A DNA stretch of 9,725 nucleotides from positions 1-9,725 of the forward strand of contig JAQUZA010000097.1 in the NCBI GenBank assembly GCA_028691595.1. Direction: 5' to 3'. A program made the translations under genes and the position numbers. Below the pieces are notes generated by a model that was not told where the DNA came from, searched no databases, and saw only the letters and a list, made by a program, of their open reading frames with translations. How positions within the stretch are numbered: the first letter of the stretch is position 1; the number at the start of each line of letters is the position of its first letter. The stretch comes from Candidatus Rifleibacteriota bacterium. Its GTDB lineage: Bacteria > Muiribacteriota > Ozemobacteria > Ozemobacterales > Ozemobacteraceae. Below are positions 6,185 through 9,725 of this stretch, in pieces.

Positions 6185-6673
6185 GTGAAACTTAATACCA
6201 GAATTAATGGCAAAGAGTATTGCCTCGAGATAAAACCAAATGCCATGCTGATCGACGTTCTGCGTCAGGCCGGCTTTAAAGGCGTAAAATTCGGCTGCGG
6301 CGAAGGCAGTTGTGGTGCCTGTGCAGTAATGATCAACGGCAGACCGCGAAATTCATGCATCACCCTCGCAGGTGCAGCTGAAGGCGTAGAAATCCTCACC
6401 GTTGAAGGCCTTGGGAACCCCGAAAAGCCACATGTTCTTCAACAGGCTTTCGTTGATTCAGGCTCAACTCAGTGTGGTTATTGCAACCCCGGGTCGCTGA
6501 TCGCAGCAAAAGCACTGCTCGACAGCAATCCAAACCCAACTGCAGAAGACGTAAAAGACGCACTCGACGGCAACCTGTGCCGCTGCACCGGTTATGTTAA
6601 GCGAATTGACGCAGTTCTGCAGGCTGCAGAAGCCTCCAAAAAAACCAGGAAGAGCACCCGAGGTAAAAAATAA
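6185..6673 (+). CDS. Molybdenum hydroxylase 2Fe-2S subunit (162 aa, XdhC/CoxS-like)
   Basis: This small electron-transfer subunit carries two 2Fe-2S clusters. The first, plant-ferredoxin-type, uses Cys38, 43, 46 and 58 (FGCGEGSCGACAV and the Cys of NSCITL). The second is the four-helix domain with Cys97 and 100 in QCGYCNPGS and Cys132 and 134 in LCRCTGY. Gln96, next to Cys97, is the conserved residue that contacts the molybdopterin cofactor in related enzymes. Most relatives read CTPG where this one has CNPG. The start is GTG at 6185: the AAGGAG ribosome site overlaps the previous stop codon and lies 8 bases upstream. The last 11 residues (152-162) contain 7 Lys/Arg, beyond the usual end of the domain. 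The stop overlaps the next start by one base (TAATG), so subunit synthesis is coupled. Confidence 0.95.
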   Translation: MKLNTRINGKEYCLEIKPNAMLIDVLRQAGFKGVKFGCGEGSCGACAVMINGRPRNSCITLAGAAEGVEILTVEGLGNPEKPHVLQQAFVDSGSTQCGYCNPGSLIAAKALLDSNPNPTAEDVKDALDGNLCRCTGYVKRIDAVLQAAEASKKTRKSTRGKK

Positions 6674-9243
6674 TGGCAAAAACTCTTAAAAAAGAAACCA
6701 GCAAAAAAGCCGCTCCGGCAGCCAAAGTTGCCGCTGCTCCTTCAATATCACCTATTCCCGAATCTCCACTAGTTTTTGAACGACCCGATAAGTTCAATCA
6801 GGTCAATCACAGCCTGACAAAAGTTGACTCGATGGGTCTCGTTTGCGCTCAGCAGAAATATGTTGCTGACCTCGATATGCAGGGCCTTCTCCATATCAAG
6901 GTTCTTGGCAGCCCGCACGCTCACGCAGTCATCAAGAGCATCGATGTCAAAGAAGCTGAAAAGATTCCCGGAGTAGTTGCTGTATTTACTTACAAAGATG
7001 TTCCCAGGGTCGTCAGAACCACAGCCGGCCAGGGTTTCCCGGAACCTTCTCCATACGATACCTGTCTGCTCGACAGCAAAGTACGTTTCGTCGGCGACCG
7101 CGTTGCCGTGGTCGCAGCTGAAACTCCTGAAGCTGCTGCTGAAGCCTGCACAAAAATCAAGGTTCAATATCAGGTTCTCAAAGCTGTTTTTGACCCCGAA
7201 AGAGCCAGAGACAAAGATGCTCCGGTCATTCATGACGAAAAAGACTGCCGGGTGCCGATCCCCATATTTTATGACCCAAAACACAACCACTGCTCTCACG
7301 TTGAAACTGCAGTGGGCGATGTAAAAAAAGGCTTCAAACAGGCTGACTACGTGCTGGAAAAAACCTATTACCCACACTACGCCCAGCACTGCCCGATTGA
7401 ACCCCATATCTGCATGGCTTACCTCGACGAAAACGATAGACTGGTGCTGCGCACCTCCACTCAGGTTCCTTTCCATGCACGGCGCATCACGGCCCAGACC
7501 CTTGGAATACCGGTCAAAAAAATCAGAGTTATCAAGCCCAGAATCGGCGGCGGCTTCGGCACCAAGCAGGAAGTTCTGCTAGAAGATGTCTGCGGTCTGG
7601 TAACCCTTAAAACCCGGCGGCCATGTATCTGGGCTCTTACCCGCGCAGAAGAATTCATGGCGGCCCGCACACGACACCCGATGGTAATTACCATTCAGAG
7701 CGGTGTCAAAAAGAACGGCGCCATTACCGCCATCTCGATGCGCATCATCAGTAATACCGGTGCTTATGGCTCTCATGCCCTGACAGTTCTCAGCAATTGC
7801 GGCTCAAAGGTTCTTCCTCTTTACAGAGCCGAAAATATTGAATTCATCGGTGACACAGTTTACACCAACCTGCCGGTTGGCGGTGCTTACCGCGGCTATG
7901 GTGCCACTCAGGCTGCCTTTGCCATGGAATGCCAGATGGATGAAATGGCCGAAGCCATCGGCATGGACCCGATCAAATTCAGACAGTTGAACCATATCAA
8001 AGAAGGCGAATCTTCACCGATCTTCAAAGCACTCGGCGAAGGCCGTGAAGGCGTCGATATGGCCATCGGGTCATGTGGGCTCAGCAAATGCATCACTGAA
8101 GGCATGAAGCGCATCGACTGGGCCAAAAAATATGGCAAGCCTGGCACCGGTAGCAAACGTCGTGGTCTGGGCATGTGCTGCCTGATGCAGGGCAGTTCGA
8201 TACCTGAAATCGACATGGGCGCAGTTTTTATCAAAATGAACGAAGACGGCTCATTCAACATGCTGCTGGGCGCAACTGACCTCGGAACCGGCTCAGACAC
8301 AGTTCTAGCACAGATTGCCGCCGAAACGATCGGCTGCAAACTTGAAGAAATGATTGTTTACAGCTCTGACACAGACATGACACCGTTTGATGTTGGTGCT
8401 TACGCTTCTTCAACCACTTATCTCACTGGTGGCGCGGTCATTAACTGTGCCAAAAAAGTAAGAGAGCAGATTGAAGCAGTTGCCGCCAGCATGATGGGTG
8501 AAGACATGAAGAATGTTACCATTGAAAACGGTGTCTGCTACGGCAAGGGTCGCAAAAACAAGGTTACCTTCGGTCAGGTCTGCAATTATGCCATGTATGA
8601 ACACAAGCAGTTCCAGATCGGCGCAATAGGCAGCCACATCAGTCATGCCTCACCACCGCCATTCTCAGCCCACTTTGCCGAAGTCGAAGTCGACACTGAA
8701 ACCGGCGAAGTTAAACTGCTTAAATATGTTGCCGGCGTTGACTGCGGCACAGCAATCAACCCACAACTTGCCGATGGCCAGACTCAGGGTGCCTGCATGA
8801 ATGGTATCAGCTTCGCCCTCACCGAAGAATACATCTTCGACGAAAACGGCCGAATGCTGAACCCGAATTTCGGCAACTACAAGATCTGGAGCACTAAAGA
8901 TATGCCCGAACTCGAGACATTCCTGGTGCCCACTTACGAAAAAACCGGCCCCTATGGTGCCAAGAGCGTCAGCGAAATCAGCATTAACGGTGCTCTGCCT
9001 GCCATTGGCAACGCCATCAAAAATGCTGTTGGCGTTCGCATTACCCGACCTCCATTTACGGCCGAAAAAGTTCTTACAGCCATGAAAGAACTGGTAAAGC
9101 CAGCCAAAGCCGCAGCCAAAGAGCCCAAGGCCAAAGCCGGTGTCAGCAAGGCTGCCAAACCGGCAAAGCCGGCTGTAAAAGCTGAAAAGCCAGCTAAAGC
9201 TACCGCAAAGAAAGCAACAGTTGCCGGCAAAAAAAAGAAGTAA
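6673..9243 (+). CDS. Molybdenum hydroxylase molybdopterin-binding large subunit (856 aa)
   Basis: This is the catalytic subunit, which hydroxylates a substrate (often a purine, N-heterocycle or aldehyde) with water at a Mo-pterin centre. After a basic tail (1-24), the alpha/beta hammerhead domain covers about 55-165. The Mo-binding domains follow, with Gln264 in TSTQVPFHAR, GGGFGTKQE (292-300), AYRGYGATQ (405-413), GTGSDTVLAQ (538-547) and GPYGAKSVSEI (759-769). Glu768 is the likely catalytic base. The CO dehydrogenase signature AYRCSFR is absent (AYRGYG instead), which argues against CO oxidation. In many relatives the last motif reads GVGEP; here it is SVSEI. The core (about 25-806) is normal family length. 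The final 50 residues are a Lys/Ala/Pro tail (17 Lys, 16 Ala, 5 Pro). The TAATG overlap with the previous gene supports this start, so the N-terminal tail is probably real. The exact substrate is unknown; no maturation genes are in the window. Confidence 0.94.
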   Translation: MAKTLKKETSKKAAPAAKVAAAPSISPIPESPLVFERPDKFNQVNHSLTKVDSMGLVCAQQKYVADLDMQGLLHIKVLGSPHAHAVIKSIDVKEAEKIPGVVAVFTYKDVPRVVRTTAGQGFPEPSPYDTCLLDSKVRFVGDRVAVVAAETPEAAAEACTKIKVQYQVLKAVFDPERARDKDAPVIHDEKDCRVPIPIFYDPKHNHCSHVETAVGDVKKGFKQADYVLEKTYYPHYAQHCPIEPHICMAYLDENDRLVLRTSTQVPFHARRITAQTLGIPVKKIRVIKPRIGGGFGTKQEVLLEDVCGLVTLKTRRPCIWALTRAEEFMAARTRHPMVITIQSGVKKNGAITAISMRIISNTGAYGSHALTVLSNCGSKVLPLYRAENIEFIGDTVYTNLPVGGAYRGYGATQAAFAMECQMDEMAEAIGMDPIKFRQLNHIKEGESSPIFKALGEGREGVDMAIGSCGLSKCITEGMKRIDWAKKYGKPGTGSKRRGLGMCCLMQGSSIPEIDMGAVFIKMNEDGSFNMLLGATDLGTGSDTVLAQIAAETIGCKLEEMIVYSSDTDMTPFDVGAYASSTTYLTGGAVINCAKKVREQIEAVAASMMGEDMKNVTIENGVCYGKGRKNKVTFGQVCNYAMYEHKQFQIGAIGSHISHASPPPFSAHFAEVEVDTETGEVKLLKYVAGVDCGTAINPQLADGQTQGACMNGISFALTEEYIFDENGRMLNPNFGNYKIWSTKDMPELETFLVPTYEKTGPYGAKSVSEISINGALPAIGNAIKNAVGVRITRPPFTAEKVLTAMKELVKPAKAAAKEPKAKAGVSKAAKPAKPAVKAEKPAKATAKKATVAGKKKK
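9091..9240 (+). repeat. Low-complexity Lys/Ala/Pro coding tail of the Mo subunit
   Basis: Codons 807-856 of the large subunit repeat AAG/AAA, GCC/GCA and CCG/CCA triplets in a degenerate pattern (units such as KPAK, KAEKP, KAAKP). It ends in four lysines. There are only two acidic residues and no arginine. The composition is like the C-terminal tail of histone H1 or bacterial H1-like proteins and is unlike the catalytic core just before it. Confidence 0.85.
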
Positions 9244-9275
9244 CAGCCTCCAGGCACTTCAACTGCTCAGTCAGC

Positions 9276-9306
9276 ACAGCCCGGCCATAATGGCCGGGCT
9301 GTTTTT
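9276..9306 (+). terminator. Intrinsic terminator of the molybdenum hydroxylase operon
   Basis: A 12-bp GC-rich stem (9276-9287 paired with 9291-9302) with a TAA loop is followed directly by a T tract to 9306. It begins 33 bases after the stop codon of the large subunit, so it closes the three-gene operon and isolates the TPR gene downstream. Confidence 0.93.
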
Positions 9307-9360
9307 AATTGCAGAAACCCAGATTCTGTCGCCATTTCAATTCTGCAAAGATTGCTTTAA

Positions 9361-9389
9361 TGGACTCTTGATCTTCTTTCATTTAGAAT
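9361..9389 (+). promoter_or_regulatory. Candidate promoter of the TPR protein gene
   Basis: A TGGACT -35 (9361-9366, 4 of 6) is followed by a 17-base spacer and a TAGAAT -10 (9384-9389, 5 of 6). Other -10-like AT stretches follow closely, so the exact start is uncertain. A promoter is needed here because a strong terminator separates this gene from the upstream operon. Confidence 0.4.
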
Positions 9390-9419
9390 ATAGCTATTAT
9401 GAGCAAGAGGAGAACCGCC

Positions 9420-9725
9420 ATGCCCTGCAGAAACCATACTGGTTCAAACCTTAAAAAGACCTTGCTGGCAGCTGCAGTTGCCGCTTTCATTCATGTTCCG
9501 GCCCTGGACCTTGATGCCAGAGTTCTTTCGGGCAGTGTAACCGAAAGAAAGCAGAACCGGAAAATCGAAAGCATGCTGAAGTCAGCACGCAAAAATTATG
9601 ATTCCGGAAAAGTTCAGCCTGCCCTCGACAACTACTGGAAAATACTGGAACTGGACCCGAACGAAACCTTTGCCTATCTGGAACTTGGCGAGATATACGT
9701 TAATCTTCGCATTTATGACCGGGCT
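9420..9725 (+). CDS. Exported TPR-repeat protein, N-terminal part, cut by the window edge
   Basis: The reading frame opens at ATG 9420, with an AGGAG ribosome site 7 bases upstream, and stays open for 102 codons to the right edge. Residues 11-33 look like a signal peptide: Lys12-Lys13, then a hydrophobic core (TLLAAAVAAFIHV), with cleavage possibly after the Ala of LDLDA near residue 33. From about 50 the sequence shows tetratricopeptide helices: residues 50-82 (MLKSARKNYDSGKVQPALDN, then WKILELDPNE) carry the spacing of a TPR, and 84 onward (AYLELGEIYVNLRIYDRA) begin a second. TPR proteins act as scaffolds for partner proteins, here probably in the periplasm or cell envelope. The partner and full length are not visible. 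It is not part of the hydroxylase operon because a strong terminator lies between them. Confidence 0.85.
   Translation, partial: MPCRNHTGSNLKKTLLAAAVAAFIHVPALDLDARVLSGSVTERKQNRKIESMLKSARKNYDSGKVQPALDNYWKILELDPNETFAYLELGEIYVNLRIYDRA

Noticed and set aside
6769..7476. Long minus-strand open frame of 235 codons inside the Mo subunit gene
   Set aside because: It is antisense to strongly conserved enzyme motifs, has no ribosome site and encodes no recognisable domain; it is a shadow of the codon pattern of the real gene.
5312..9243. Identification of the operon as aerobic CO dehydrogenase because of the M-S-L gene order
   Set aside because: The diagnostic CoxL active-site loop with cysteine is missing; the loop reads AYRGYG.

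Overview
This is a bacterial window with compact operons, Shine-Dalgarno-type ribosome sites, sigma70-like promoters and moderate GC content. It has several exported or membrane proteins and iron-sulfur and molybdenum enzymes. The family content (a CXXC microprotein with a NapH-like polyferredoxin, and a molybdenum hydroxylase) suggests an anaerobe or facultative anaerobe with an active envelope. The lineage cannot be fixed from this sequence. No mobile element, tRNA, rRNA or CRISPR array is visible.

Layout from left to right. Positions 1-249 (minus) hold the first 83 codons of a glycosyltransferase that runs off the left edge. It starts at TTG, and a promoter overlapping a perfect inverted repeat lies upstream. 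Positions 420-891 (minus) hold two small, tightly coupled genes of unknown function: a 93-residue coiled-coil protein and a 62-residue protein. Positions 1045-3217 (plus) hold an overlapping three-gene cluster: an exported PhoA-type alkaline phosphatase, a 54-residue membrane-anchored CXXC protein, and a polytopic polyferredoxin with 18 cysteines. Positions 3188-4987 (minus) hold an exported M48 zinc metalloprotease fused to two predicted jelly-roll domains; its 3' end overlaps the polyferredoxin gene. Positions 4988-5311 are a non-coding divergent promoter region. Positions 5312-9243 (plus) hold a three-subunit molybdenum hydroxylase of the xanthine dehydrogenase / CO dehydrogenase superfamily, in the order FAD subunit, 2Fe-2S subunit, Mo subunit, closed by a strong intrinsic terminator. 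Positions 9420-9725 (plus) hold the first 102 codons of an exported TPR protein that runs off the right edge.

How the genes work together. In the hydroxylase, electrons from substrate oxidation at the Mo centre would pass through two 2Fe-2S clusters to FAD. Its substrate cannot be read from the sequence. The CXXC protein and polyferredoxin probably form a membrane electron-transfer unit; why they share an operon with a phosphatase is unexplained. The most unusual points are the histone-H1-like Lys/Ala tails on the Mo subunit (with a short basic tail on the 2Fe-2S subunit), the phosphatase-CXXC-polyferredoxin cluster, and the protease/jelly-roll fusion.
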